Assembly: GCA_034401795.1 (NCBI GenBank)
Contig: CM067367.1
Location: forward strand, 31,113,337 to 31,177,336
DNA length: 64,000 nucleotides
Source of the DNA: Chaetoderma sp. LZ-2023a
Lineage: Eukaryota > Mollusca > Caudofoveata > Chaetodermatida > Chaetodermatidae
Direction of reading: 5' to 3'
Each line of letters starts with the position of its first letter. The stretch's first letter is position 1. This document shows positions 10,475 through 21,089 of the stretch, piece by piece. Made by a program: the position numbers and the translations under genes. Under the pieces are notes generated by a model. It ran no database searches. It was given only the letters and a program-made list of their open reading frames with translations, and was not told where the DNA came from.

Positions 10475-12035
10475 AGGTGGGGTGTTGGGGGAGAGAAGAT
10501 TACTCTTGAAGAAGATGGACAAACACTGTCAGGAAAGATGGCTGTAGATGCCTTTGCGAAGGCATATGCAAAAGAAAGTAACATTTCTATACCACGAATG
10601 CGTAAAAAAGAGGTTAGAAAAGAGCAAAAGGAAAGAACAGACACCAACACTCACGATGCAATGAAAGTTGACATTAGTTTAGCAGAACTGAAGAAGTCTA
10701 TCCGCCAATTGAAGAAGAAGAAATCTCCCGGGCCAGATGGCATTATGAATGAAATGATCCCACACCTTGGTAATGCATCTCTCCGCAAGTTGCTAGACAT
10801 CTTTAATCTCAGTTGGACCAATGGAGAGGTTCCTCAGTGCTAGAAGGAAGCCAGAATGACTCCTATTCTGAAAAAAGGGAAGAACAAGACGAAAGTGCTG
10901 AGCTACCGTCCTATCAGTCTTACAAGCTGCATATGCAAGACCATGGAGCGCATCATCAACCAGCGGTTGCAGTGGTACCTGCAGTCGGAGAACATTATAG
11001 TCTCAGAGCAGGCTGGCTTCAAGATACAGGAGCACAGAAGATCAAACAACACATCTTGCACAGGTCATAGAGGACACTTTTCAAGCCAAGAAGGTGATGC
11101 TAGCTGCCTTTATCGATCTGCAGAAGGCATTTGACAAGGTGTGGTAGGATGGCCTCCTCGTGAAGCTCCGGCGCACATGCATCGTTGGCAACATGTTCCG
11201 ATGGACCAAGTCATACCTACACAATCGCAGAGCTAGGGTGCTGGTGGATGGACAATCTGGACATAATATATTGCTGAGACAAGGGGTACCACAAGGCGGA
11301 GTATTGTCACCAACTCTGTTCATACTCTTCATTAATGACATTGTAGCAGAGCTGCCCAATGGGATACAAGCAGCCCTCTATGCAGATGACCTCGTACTCT
11401 TGTGCACCGAGGAGTACACAACGACTGCCACGTACAGAATGCAGCTCGCCTTTGACAGATTTACAGCTTGGGCCAATCGCTGGTGTATTACCATCAACAA
11501 AGAAAAATCATCAGCCATGCTATTCTCACTGTCCACCAAAACCAAGGTTGGCAATCTGATACTGGGCGGTACTCCACTCGAGTACGAGGACCAGCAGACA
11601 TACCTGGGAGTCACCTATGACAGAGGATTAACATGGAAGGAGCACATCCAGAACGCAGAGGCAAAGGCCATGAAGGAACATAATGAGGAAGCTGGCAGGA
11701 ACACAGTGGGGTGACAATGAAAGGATCCTTAAGACCATCTACCTAGGTGCCGTACGACCACACCTTGAGTATGGATCCAGCTCATGGATGACAGCAGCTA
11801 AATCTCATCAACAGAACCTCGACAGAGTACAAAACCAGGCACTTCGCATAATCACTGGTGGAATGAGATCAACACCAATAGAAAAAATGGAGCAGACAGC
11901 AGGCACCCCACCCCCCCCCCCCACTTAGTAAAGGAGGGGGATGCAAAGCACTGATCCAAGCTGCAAAGTTCAAATCGTTCAACAACCACCCGATGAAGAT
12001 CAGGCAAGCACAGCTGTCATCAGGAAGACTTAAAA
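10475..12035 (+). pseudogene. I-clade-like LINE copy A, reverse transcriptase portion
   Basis: 5'-truncated LINE with a recognisable RT: KKKSPGPDG, then SYRPISLTS, a broken LQKAFDKVW stretch, QGVPQGGVLSP (11280-11312), YADD at 11379-11390 and the downstream KEKSSAML. Two in-frame stops (TAG at 10841-10843; TAG at 11147-11149) lie where copy B (55815-59455) has TGG and AAG, and there are indels near 11060 and 11690. The RNase H half continues at 15808 after an inserted transposon. Copies A and B look closely similar throughout. It lies in intron 4 of the dipeptidase gene. Confidence 0.9.
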
Positions 12036-12099
12036 TAGTCCAGGAGCTAAAGCTAGGTCAGAATCGTGACGTAGCACACCCAGTATTCGGAAGGTCTGA

Positions 12100-12840
12100 C
12101 ATGTGCTGTGGCTTGGGGGACATGTCCCACACATTTTAAGCCCTGTTGTACAAACACATTGTGGTAGCACTAATTAGTTATCCTGATTGCTTTGCATAGG
12201 GGGGTCTAGGCTTTGGCTGTATCCACAGTGCACAACGATATAAGCATGTTCGTGTCATAACTCAAAGTAATATCGTATTAGATTCACCATATATGATATT
12301 GAGACGGATATCGACCTAACATATATCCAACATACATTTTGCATGCATATACCAAAGGCGAGGGTGAAATGTGAAGGTTATATTTTATGTATGTATACTA
12401 ACTCCATCAAAGAATCTGTATATCCAGCTGTACCTCTGTTGACAAAGCACCCAGGTAATGGTGGTTGGAATGAGACAGATGGATGTGATGGTAATCGGTG
12501 TGGAAAAACAAATTAAAATGAATACTACACCTCATATCGCTCTCATTGTCATTGTCTACATATAATTCAAATTATGCCTGTAACACTTGTTCCAGGGTAA
12601 TTTTGTAATTTGACATCACAAGTAAACTGAAAGTTTAATTCACTCATTTTCTCAAATACAAATCTTTTTTTGAAAAGCAAATAAGAATGCAAGTGGTATT
12701 TTATGAATTTGTATTCATGAGAAAGGTTGTTAATACATGCCTTGATTAATAAAGCCTAGTATTGATTTAATATATATGCACACACACTAATTACATTTGC
12801 GAAATAATTACAAGCGCTATATAACTAGCAATTAAGCAAA
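12100..12840. other. 5' non-coding part of the transposon
   Basis: No ORF lies between the 5' TIR and the first ORF. The last 60 bases before the ATG at 12842 are AT-rich (near 12765-12840). I see no further repeat. Confidence 0.5.
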
Positions 12841-12841
12841 T

Positions 12842-13204
12842 ATGGACAGTGATAGTTGTGACGAGGAAGTAGCGTTTCATCTTCTCCCAGCAAAGCGTAT
12901 CAAAACGACACAATGGACTCGCTGTATTATTTGTCAAGCACATAGTAGCGAAACTGTTAGCAATGCCACTGAAGTCGGCATCTCAAAGTTCATAGACGCT
13001 TTCCAACACCGGGAGGATGACGTTTATGAAAGACTTAACTCAAATATTGATCAATTAAAACAACTGGATATCGTGTGGCATAGAAACTGTTATGCTAAAT
13101 ACACAAGCAAGCACAATATTAACTTTGCGAAAAGACGATCCATGACACCACCAACTCCTATGCCTCTTGATAAACACATCCCCGTGTACATGAACAATTC
13201 TTGA
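12842..13204 (+). CDS. transposon ORF, N-terminal zinc-binding-like fragment
   Basis: A 120-residue ORF. It has a C-x2-C pair (RCIICQAH) about residues 28-33 and a WHRNCYAKYTS motif about residues 79-89, giving a C2HC-like zinc site. N-terminal modules of this kind (CxxC then HxxxCY) occur in the same family of repeated invertebrate proteins. It stops at 13202-13204, and the large ORF continues immediately in another frame. The two pieces probably belonged to one protein from which an internal segment has been lost (see 13201). Confidence 0.6.
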   Translation: MDSDSCDEEVAFHLLPAKRIKTTQWTRCIICQAHSSETVSNATEVGISKFIDAFQHREDDVYERLNSNIDQLKQLDIVWHRNCYAKYTSKHNINFAKRRSMTPPTPMPLDKHIPVYMNNS

Positions 13205-15312
13205 ATGGAAATCATTCCGTAAGTCGCTCACACCATCCATTCAATCAAGTGTGGACAGATATGGCCTTAGAGCAATCGATTAATTTGGATTCCAAAAAGC
13301 GAGGTGGTATTATTGGAATAACACAAAAGCCAGGAGCTCTGGAGAGGTGGTTTTTAACTAGGCACGAGAGGGCAGCCATAACAACGGTCACAAAGCAAAT
13401 GTGTGGGTTACAAGATAGTCACATGTTTGGAGTACATAAGGAAATGGGGACTAATCGAATGAACAGGGATGAAACCGATGGGCAGAAGATACTTTCGATG
13501 TTCTCATCAGATATAATGACCAATCCCTTTAATATTGCGGAAAACGACGACAGCGAGTGTCTTCCACTTGTAAACATTGCAACTGGCGTGGTATTGCCTA
13601 GTGAAATCGCCAAGAGACTTGTTTCCGCCTGTGACATTGGTAAGGAGATTATGGACAATTTTGTTCAGGAGCGGCTGGACACTAACACGAGAAGCTTTTG
13701 GGACACGTTGCCACACTTAAAACTTAAAACATTTGCCAGCCTAGCACAGAAGAAAAAACTCAAAACAAATGATGAAAAAATTCACAATGTGGGATCTGAC
13801 CGTGAACTATTTGGTCGATTAATTATTGCCGCAAGGTCCAGAGATGTTGATTTAAAACTAGTGATGACGTATGAACTGTCTGCTGTTCCACAATCATTGT
13901 CACATACGGATGGAACTCTAAGAAAGAATGTGAAAAGTGTTTTGTTAAGTGAACTAGAAAAGGAAGTAAATGTTGATGGACGGCTTCCACCTGTTGACAA
14001 GACAGGCGCAACAGCTTATGTAGTAGATGGCATGGCAATTGTGCAAATGGTTAAAACTGGAGGTACATCTACATTTGGAGAATTGGCTGATAAATACTGG
14101 CACATCTTTACAGTTCCACTGAATCAAGAAGACTGCAACAGAGTAGATATAGTTTTTGACAGATATGATAGACTGGAATCTCTCAAAGCGGAAGAGCGGC
14201 TAAAACGTGGGTCATCAACAGCATTGGAAGTAAAGATTGCTGGAGAAAATACTCCTGTTCCAAAGCAATGGGCCAAGTACATCAGCAATCCAAGCAACAA
14301 AAGTAACCTGGTTGCATTTCTCAGCAAGCGGTGGCGTGATACTGGTCCAAATATGCTATCTGCCAACAATTGCGTCATTCTTGCTGGTGGCTTTAACGAT
14401 GGAATGGATGTTGTTGTCATTTCAGCGAACAATTCGTCGTATTTGGAAGAACTTCGATCAGATCACGAGGAAGCAGATACGCGTATGATGTTGCACGCGC
14501 TACATGCTTCAAAAGACCACATGCGTGTTGTTATGCAGTCTCCTGATACAGAAGTGGCAGTACTTAGTATATATACGTATCGTTCGCTTCACTGTTCTGA
14601 ACTATGGTTCCGTACGGGCACAAAGGACAAATTGCGATACATACCAATACATATAGTTGCTCAAGTACTGGGCCCAGCTATCTGTCTGTCTTTGCCTGGG
14701 TTTCATTCTCTTACAGGTTGTGATAGCACTAGTGCATTATTTGGAGTCGCTAAGAGAAAATCATTCAATCTCTTAAAGTCATCTGAATGTCATCAGCTTA
14801 GCTTATCCCAACTCGGCGAACATATTGACTTATCACCGAATACGGCAATTCTATGTGAGAAATTTGTCTGTGAGTTGTATACCACCAGGGATATGGGAAA
14901 GACAGCTGATGAAACGCGTTATTGGCTCTTTTGTCAAAAGAGACAAAGAAATGAAAATCTTCCACCTACATCGAATAGTTTAAAGCATCACACCGAAAGG
15001 GCCAATTTTCAAGCTCTTGTTTGGAGACGTTCATTGCAAGCTGTTCAGAATCTTCCATCTCCAAATGGACATGGCTGGAGTATAGTGGATGGTCTACTCA
15101 AGCCTGTTCTAATGTCAAAGGATCCTGCTCCATTTGGATTAATTGAACTCACATCACGTAGATGTCAAAAGTCTGCCTGCAAAAGAACAGATCTCTGTCA
15201 ATGCAAGGCTAACAATCTACTCTGCACTGAAGCATGCCTTTGTATGGGAGGTGAAATGTGTGACAATGTTCAGCATACAATTGTCGAAGATGACTCTGAC
15301 ACGGATGAGTAA
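13201..15312 (+). CDS. transposon-encoded FEN/XPG-like nuclease-fold protein
   Basis: A 703-codon open frame, uninterrupted from about 13201; the first codon is TTG, so the true start is unknown and the N terminus is probably truncated. Motifs appear in the order seen in FEN1/XPG nucleases: VVDG (about 274-277), VFDRYD (318-323), DHEEAD (421-426), SPDTEV (447-452), then TGCD (505-508) followed by a helix-hairpin-helix-like FGVAKRK. A Cys-rich tail (655-689; CxC-type spacing) resembles CXC DNA-binding domains. The early segment VWTDMALEQSINLDSKKRGG is shared with the decayed relative at 54760-60870. The protein likely acts in transposition, but which residues are catalytic is inference. Confidence 0.75.
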   Translation: MNGNHSVSRSHHPFNQVWTDMALEQSINLDSKKRGGIIGITQKPGALERWFLTRHERAAITTVTKQMCGLQDSHMFGVHKEMGTNRMNRDETDGQKILSMFSSDIMTNPFNIAENDDSECLPLVNIATGVVLPSEIAKRLVSACDIGKEIMDNFVQERLDTNTRSFWDTLPHLKLKTFASLAQKKKLKTNDEKIHNVGSDRELFGRLIIAARSRDVDLKLVMTYELSAVPQSLSHTDGTLRKNVKSVLLSELEKEVNVDGRLPPVDKTGATAYVVDGMAIVQMVKTGGTSTFGELADKYWHIFTVPLNQEDCNRVDIVFDRYDRLESLKAEERLKRGSSTALEVKIAGENTPVPKQWAKYISNPSNKSNLVAFLSKRWRDTGPNMLSANNCVILAGGFNDGMDVVVISANNSSYLEELRSDHEEADTRMMLHALHASKDHMRVVMQSPDTEVAVLSIYTYRSLHCSELWFRTGTKDKLRYIPIHIVAQVLGPAICLSLPGFHSLTGCDSTSALFGVAKRKSFNLLKSSECHQLSLSQLGEHIDLSPNTAILCEKFVCELYTTRDMGKTADETRYWLFCQKRQRNENLPPTSNSLKHHTERANFQALVWRRSLQAVQNLPSPNGHGWSIVDGLLKPVLMSKDPAPFGLIELTSRRCQKSACKRTDLCQCKANNLLCTEACLCMGGEMCDNVQHTIVEDDSDTDE

Positions 15313-15755
15313 CATTCTCTCATTTGCTCACGTGATAAATATGTCCTGCCAGCTTGTGTAGACATGCACTGCATGTCAGTTAAAAGTTTAATTATGAAAA
15401 ATGTAGAAAACATGGGCATTGTTGTAGCTAAGGTATTGCTAGTCACAAGAAGACCTAAGTGCCCCAATATGTACAAAGCAACATATGGGTGTCTTAAACG
15501 AGGTTGATTATGTATAAATCTGCGATATACGATCACTCCTTTCCATTTTGGTTAAGATTGTATTGATATAACATGCGCTTAAGTTTGTGAAAAATTTACC
15601 ATTGTGAAAATTGTCTGAAAACTACATTCAACACCTATTGTAAATGGGCTTCTCACGGGTTAGTGAAACCACAATTTTCTTGTAGAACACGGCTCAGAAT
15701 ATACCCAAGACATCGGTCTAGCATAATATAGAGACAAACCTTCTGAATACTGGGT
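15313..15755. other. 3' non-coding part of the transposon
   Basis: Non-coding sequence from the ORF stop to the 3' TIR. No polyadenylation site is certain and nothing else is recognised. Confidence 0.5.
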
Positions 15756-15807
15756 GTGCTACGAAACCATTCTTCTAGACCCCTTTTGAAAATTGGCTCC
15801 CGGACTA

Positions 15808-16832
15808 AAAGATCAAGTTTTGTGAAAGAGACAAAAGCACTTCAAAGGAAACACCAAGAAATGTTGCCAGCACAAAGAGAAGACCCAAACCACACCCTTG
15901 ATCCTCCACCCTGGGAAAACAAAATAGAGAGCATAGCAATTCGCACCACAGTACCTCATCTCACAAGCAAAGATGAACACAGTGATGTGAGCAAGAAGGC
16001 CCTGACCCTAGCCATGCTGGAAGAAATGTACCCTCAGGAGACATGGATAAGGATCTACAGAGATGGATCAGCCAAAGATGCAATTAGGAGCGGAGGTGCC
16101 GGACTGCACATACAGTATCCAAACGGACAACATGAGTCAGCTGCAATACCGACAGGCAAACACTGCACAAACTACAGAGCTGAAGCCGAAGCACTGGTCC
16201 ATGCAGCTAATACCATCAGCAGAACAGCAGACCCTATTGCACAGATTGTCTTTTTATCTGATGCCCGCTCCGTCCTTGAGGCTATCACCAAATGTAAGCT
16301 GCCACAACTTGAAGAAGCACTACAAACCATCAAATGCTTTCGGATAGCATTGCAGTGGATCCCCTCACACTGTGGAGTCCAAGGAAATGAGGAAGCAGAC
16401 AAGATGGCAAAGGTGTGTGCAGAAGAGAATCAGACAGAAAACATGGTTACACATACAGAGATGAAGACTATCATCAAGTCACTCTATAGAACACCTCAAT
16501 CAGAAGATGCCTACCATCATCTCTCGAGGCCGGAGCAAGTGACCATTTCTAGTCTCAGAACTGGACATAACAGACTAAACCAACACATGTACAGGCGGTT
16601 CCAGCTTACGACATCGCCCGCTTGTCCTTGTGGAGAAGCAGAACAGACCACGGAGCACATACTTCAATGTTGTAGTACGTATCACCCGCTGAGAGAAGAG
16701 ATCTTGCCTTTGTCAACCTCTTTTCTTGAAAAGCTGTATGGACCTGTGGAAGAACTGCAGAAAACCACAGATTTCATCTTGCGATCGGCTCTCCAAGTGT
16801 GATACCAGCGATCGAAAAGAAGAAGAAGAAGA
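15808..16832 (+). pseudogene. LINE copy A, RNase H and C-terminal zinc portion with (GAA)n tail
   Basis: Continuation of LINE A after the transposon. The RNase H domain retains DGSA (about 16066-16077), AEAEAL, LSDARSVLEA and IPSHCGVQGNEEADK, so the four acidic positions are present. A C-terminal CPCG...TEHILQCC cysteine/histidine cluster (16617-16674) follows. The 3' end is a short (GAA)n tail at 16815-16832. A RNase H after the RT points to an I-like clade. Translations starting at 15756 begin inside the transposon and are not the real start. Confidence 0.88.
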
Positions 16833-16839
16833 CCAGGTA

Positions 16840-17935
16840 GGGGACATGTATTGCAAAGCAATACTTACAGAATGCTTGTTTTTTCTTGCTTGGACGACTG
16901 CTAATACTAACGCAGCTAACCTGTAGAATCTCTCACCATTGTTCAGTTTGTCTGGGCTTGTGTAGCTACCACACATAATGAACTTTGAAACTATAGTTTA
17001 GGCCCTTGTCTATTTTGACAAAAGCGGATGTTACACCAATGAAGAGTGAGAGTGAGAGAAATGAAATGTACCGGGATTAGATTGCCTTTTGTTACGCTGA
17101 CTGCACGGCACTTGCTATTATGTCAGCTAATATTTGCGTTGCTAATCGGTTGTCATCGTTTATATATTAAGGTCTCATCTTAGAGGAAAGGATCAGGGAA
17201 CTAACATATGCTCTCGAATGATAGCTTTATATAATAATCAACCTATAACTCCCAGTAAAACCCCCAGAAATAAATCAGAATAATTAGAAAAAAATCAGCT
17301 ATGTACCATTTATGTCACTCTTGCGGGAACCAATTAGTGACGCAGCTGGACCTATGCGCTCTGCCATATGCCGAGCGAATAAATAATACCTGCTATAGCC
17401 GGTCATATAAGCTCAGTTATATTCCCGTTAGGCTACTTCCTGCAGGTAATATACTGTCTAGTTTTAAAACAATTTGACTGAAAGCCGTTGTTTCCAGAGA
17501 CAGTGTCTGCATTCAGTCACACGAAATTCAAAATATTCAGTAGGCATCATATTGCGACCTTGGAAACCAGCAGTGTATTTTGAAATAATTTTGACCGAAA
17601 CTTGTTGCTTCCATCAGAAAAAGTTAATCGCTCTACACCGGCGCCTATGGAGAATACTATTCATTCCGCTTACAAAACTATATTCAGGTGTGCTTTCGTT
17701 ATATTCAGGTAGGCCTATGCGGTATACCTGCACAAGCAGTTGACGCACGGCAGAGTGAGAAGCACCAGCTTGGTCACTAATTGGCTCCAAGTTAAGCGCT
17801 CCTAGATTTAGTAAATGTTTTTTCTCAAATAATCCTGATTCATTAAAATTTTTACCGATGGTAGTTTATTTAATATTCTATGAAACTACCAATAAACATC
17901 TTTTGTGATTTCCCTTTAAGTAATATTGCTGGTCT
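16840..17935. other. intron 4 sequence, mostly unrecognised
   Basis: No gene is seen. At 17460-17640 there are sequences distantly like the family P core (AAACAATTTGACTGAAAGCCG; TTCAAAATATTCAGTAG) but boundaries are unclear. Confidence 0.3.
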
Positions 17936-17937
17936 GG

Positions 17938-18035
17938 TTTAAGTTGAGAAACCGCCCTAACAAAGTGGGTTACTGGGCCTGTACTGGGCAATACATGTCC
18001 GTATTTACTCAGTATTGGGCCAGTAGGGTTACCAG
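17938..18035. repeat. small inverted repeat with TTACTGGGCC motifs
   Basis: GGTTACTGGGCCTGTACTGGG is partly mirrored by 'cagtattgggccagtagggt'. A related inverted motif set lies at 30190-30290 (ACTGGGTTGATGCTGGGC ... TTAGCCCAGTATTGAGCCAG). Confidence 0.55.
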
Positions 18036-18139
18036 TCCATTACCACGTGTTTTCATAGTAGAATATGCGAGACGCAAGCAACGGCCTTTCGGAATATTGT
18101 CTCTTAGAAATGCATCAGCAAACTAAGGAATCCAGTTTC

Positions 18140-18490
18140 TTAGACAATTATATGATGTCATAATAAACTATGTCACGTGCAAGGTGACGACATAATCTAT
18201 GTTAGGAATGACGTGATATAGGCCGTCAAACACTCTTAATAGTCCGACAAGCTCTATGAATTTTATGTCTTTACTATTTTATACAAATTAAGTTGAATAT
18301 TTTGAAACTAACTTGACTGGGCGCTGTTGCTGCCATAGGCAGCAACAGCGCCCAGTCAAATTAGTTTCAAAATATTCAACAACTTACCTGTATAGTTTTC
18401 TGGAAATTGATAATCAGGAAGTTCAAGAACCGACCGTGTTGGTAGAGCTTAGCTGAATATGGGCATGGCATAGCTAAAACTGGATTCCTT
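18140..18490 (-). repeat. family P repeat with near-perfect palindromic core
   Basis: The core at about 18293-18381 (TTGAATATTTTGAAACTAAC...GGGCGCTGTTGCTGCC / GGCAGCAACAGCGCCC...) is almost a perfect hairpin with a 2-base centre (AT). Flanks carry GACGTGATATAGG, ATGTCTTTACTATTTTA on one side and ACCTGTATAGTTTTCTGGAA, AGCTTAGCTGAATATGGGCA on the other. Confidence 0.9.
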
Positions 18491-18545
18491 TGTTGACCCC
18501 GAGCCCCGGGTCAACGGAACAAAGTTTAACTTTGCCTTTTCACAG

Positions 18546-18612
18546 GGCTGACTTCTGGCGTGTTGATCACGACCCGAATGCAAAGCATAAAGGACTGACA
18601 AATTTTGGAAAG
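18546..18612 (+). CDS. DPEP: dipeptidase exon 5 (67-nt micro-exon-like)
   Basis: A 67-nt exon too short for ordinary ORF listing. Acceptor tgccttttcacag; the first base completes Trp165; it reads ADFWRVDHDP then KGLTNFGK (residues 166-187), then donor gtaagc. The GLT.FGK motif is the conserved loop just before the metal-binding helix in this family, and the phases (2 in, 0 out) join exons 4 and 6 exactly. Confidence 0.93.
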
Positions 18613-18799
18613 GTAAGCATCACGCCATCTTACGCTTCTAATACGTATATCGAAAGCGATATATAATGCTTCAAACGTCTGCGTGCTAATGAAACTATTG
18701 CAGTGCATAACATTTACGACATAATTATATTATATATGTAAATGGCCATTTTATAATAAAAATGGTCGAGTAGTCTACTCATATTTAATGAAAAGAGGG

Positions 18800-19065
18800 G
18801 CCCATTCTAGCTATGCCCCCACCAAATTCTAGCCAAGTTCCGCCCACTATATACTTTGAAGTGAACCCAGAATTACCAGATTCCCAATTTTAATGTAACT
18901 TTACCCGCCAGCTGTTGAACATTTAGACTAGGCGCTGTTACTGCCTGTGACAATTAGCTTCAAAATATTCAACAGACTGTATATTAGATTGTGAATCCGC
19001 CAAACATACAATTGTGATATTAGCTAACTAGTGACGTCATATAGTTGAGTGACAGATCATAGCAC
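18800..19065 (+). repeat. family P repeat, partial
   Basis: AGCTATGCCCCCACC ... GCTGTTGAACATTTAGACTAGGCGCTGTTACTGCC ... ATTAGCTTCAAAATATTCAA ... AACATACAATTGTGATATTAG, then TGACGTCATATAG. Its core is shortened. Confidence 0.75.
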
Positions 19066-19129
19066 TCAATGACCGATGATTAACACATTCATGTACACCA
19101 TCAATTCCAGTCAATTCACCTTTCCAGAG

Positions 19130-19505
19130 TACCCACCCATCATATGACGTCATAATGAACTGCGTGATGTGTACAATGACATCATAATGAATTACGTCAT
19201 GAATGACGTTGATAAGTACGTCTCGAACGCATATTTGAAGACGGTCTATGCGGTGTTGTACAAATTGTTTGCTTTTACTATTTTATAAATATTCTGTTGA
19301 ATATTTTGAAACTAATTTGACTGGGCGCTATTGCTGCCATAGGCAGCAACAGCACCCAGTCAAATTAGTTACAAAATATTCAACAGCTTCCCTGTATAAT
19401 TTTCCGGAAATTGATGGCTAGGGCATTTGGGGATCGATCAATCCCAACACGGAGACATGAGGGTGGAGCTTAGCTAGCGATGGGCGGGGCATAGCTAAAA
19501 ATCGA
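19130..19505 (-). repeat. family P repeat with full palindromic core
   Basis: The core is at about 19296-19386. The GACGTCAT-rich side lies at 19140-19210 and the GATCGATCAATCCC / GGGCGGGGCATAGCT side at 19428-19498. It is one of the most complete copies. Confidence 0.9.
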
Positions 19506-19574
19506 AAGGTCGATTCGTGTAGTTGTGAGACGAGTAGTTGAAAGTCAGTCCTGTGAAAGAGGATTATTGACCTC

Positions 19575-20190
19575 TGGATGCTGGTCTGGTGGTAGCCTAC
19601 TCGCCTCCCAAACGCTAGGGTCAAGTTCGACTCCTAACCATAGTTAGCTATAGCTAACTAGAGTACCAGTCTAACTTCAAATAGTTAACTAGCTAGTCAA
19701 CTATAGTCAACCGAGCACCCGACCTCGGTTCGGATGATTAGTCCGATATTTGCGTAAATTTCAAAATGGCGGACACCGATCGCTTGCCACGAATAAATGC
19801 ATATTAAAGTATAAATATTTCACTAAATAACTTCGGTTTGATGAAATTATGCTTTCCCATTGTATGCCAATGTTTCCAAGCCCATATTCCTTCCCACCTT
19901 ATGCCATATGGACGCTTTTTGACGTCTTAACGGAGAAAAATAACGGGTTTTCGTAGCTCATTAAAACAGACGACAGAAATGGTTAATGGAGACTGGCACC
20001 CGGCTCCAAATTTTCTGCAATAGTAATTCAATGGGAACCGGGTTCCAACGAACTATAGTCGACTAAAATCAAGTTCGACTGGGCATAGCAACTGCGCATG
20101 ATCAGTAAACCATGAAGCTGACTATGGTTAGCGAGTCGAACTTGACCTAGGCGGAAGGCGCATAGAATTCACTGGTTCGAACCCCGCTCG
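19575..20190 (+). repeat. tRNA-derived SINE, split by a MITE
   Basis: When the insert 19620-20146 and one CTAGG are ignored, the sequence reads as a tRNA-like head: an A-box-like CTGGTCTGGTGGTAG at 19581-19595, then CTCGCCTCCCAAACG, and a B box GGTTCGAACC at 20174-20183. The sequence after it (20190-20300) leads into an (ACT)n array. A functional tRNA is unlikely because the stem pairing is poor. Confidence 0.65.
19620..20146. mobile_element. 527-bp MITE with ~25-bp TIRs and 5-bp target duplication CTAGG
   Basis: The left end GTCAAGTTCGACTCCTAACC and the right end (reverse complement) GTCAAGTTCGACTCGCTAAC match except for one inserted base. CTAGG flanks both sides (19615-19619 and 20147-20151). 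There is no transposase ORF. The inside holds more CTATAGTCAACTATAG-like motifs near both ends. Confidence 0.88.
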
Positions 20191-20305
20191 GGTCGAAAAT
20201 TTAAAAAGGTAGAAATTACATTCCAGATATTGAAAGAGCTATATCCTAGTGCTAGTGCGTCGTCAATGGCAGGGTTCATGGAACTAATGCTTGACAATAA
20301 TAAAA

Positions 20306-20834
<529 letters not shown>

Positions 20835-21089
20835 TTTTTTTTTCTTTTTTTTTTGAAAAACCGACGCTGACGCAGTCGGACAAACTTCACGGAGGAACTC
20901 CTTTAAAAAGGCTTGCAAACCCCCAGAAAAAAACCTGGTGAACTAGCAATCTTGATTAATATTACACCAAAACAATGATAAATAATGAGCATTAATACAA
21001 TCTATAAATACTTATGGCTTACAAAGTATAGATACAAAACACTAGGCTGATAAAGCTCCGATAGCAAAACAAAACTTAACAAAGGCATT

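Larger units (their letters stand above)
12036..15807 (+). mobile_element. DNA transposon with TIRs and a FEN/XPG-like ORF (Academ-like), inserted in LINE A
   Basis: The ends are inverted repeats: 5' TAGTCCAGGAGCTAA and 3' (reverse complement) TAGTCCGGGAGCCAA, with a strongly matching inner block at 12071-12094 versus 15739-15762 (one mismatch in 24). Flanking AAA at 12033-12035 and 15808-15810 is duplicated relative to the uninterrupted LINE copy B at 58471-58483, so the target duplication is most simply 3 bp. TIRs, a 3-bp duplication and an XPG-type nuclease ORF together match what I recall of the Academ superfamily. A 5-bp duplication (TAAAA) with shorter ends is also possible. Confidence 0.8.

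Noticed and set aside
15756..15807. Apparent N terminus of the 348-residue RNase H ORF
   Set aside because: These codons lie in the inserted transposon's 3' TIR; the LINE reading frame resumes at 15808.
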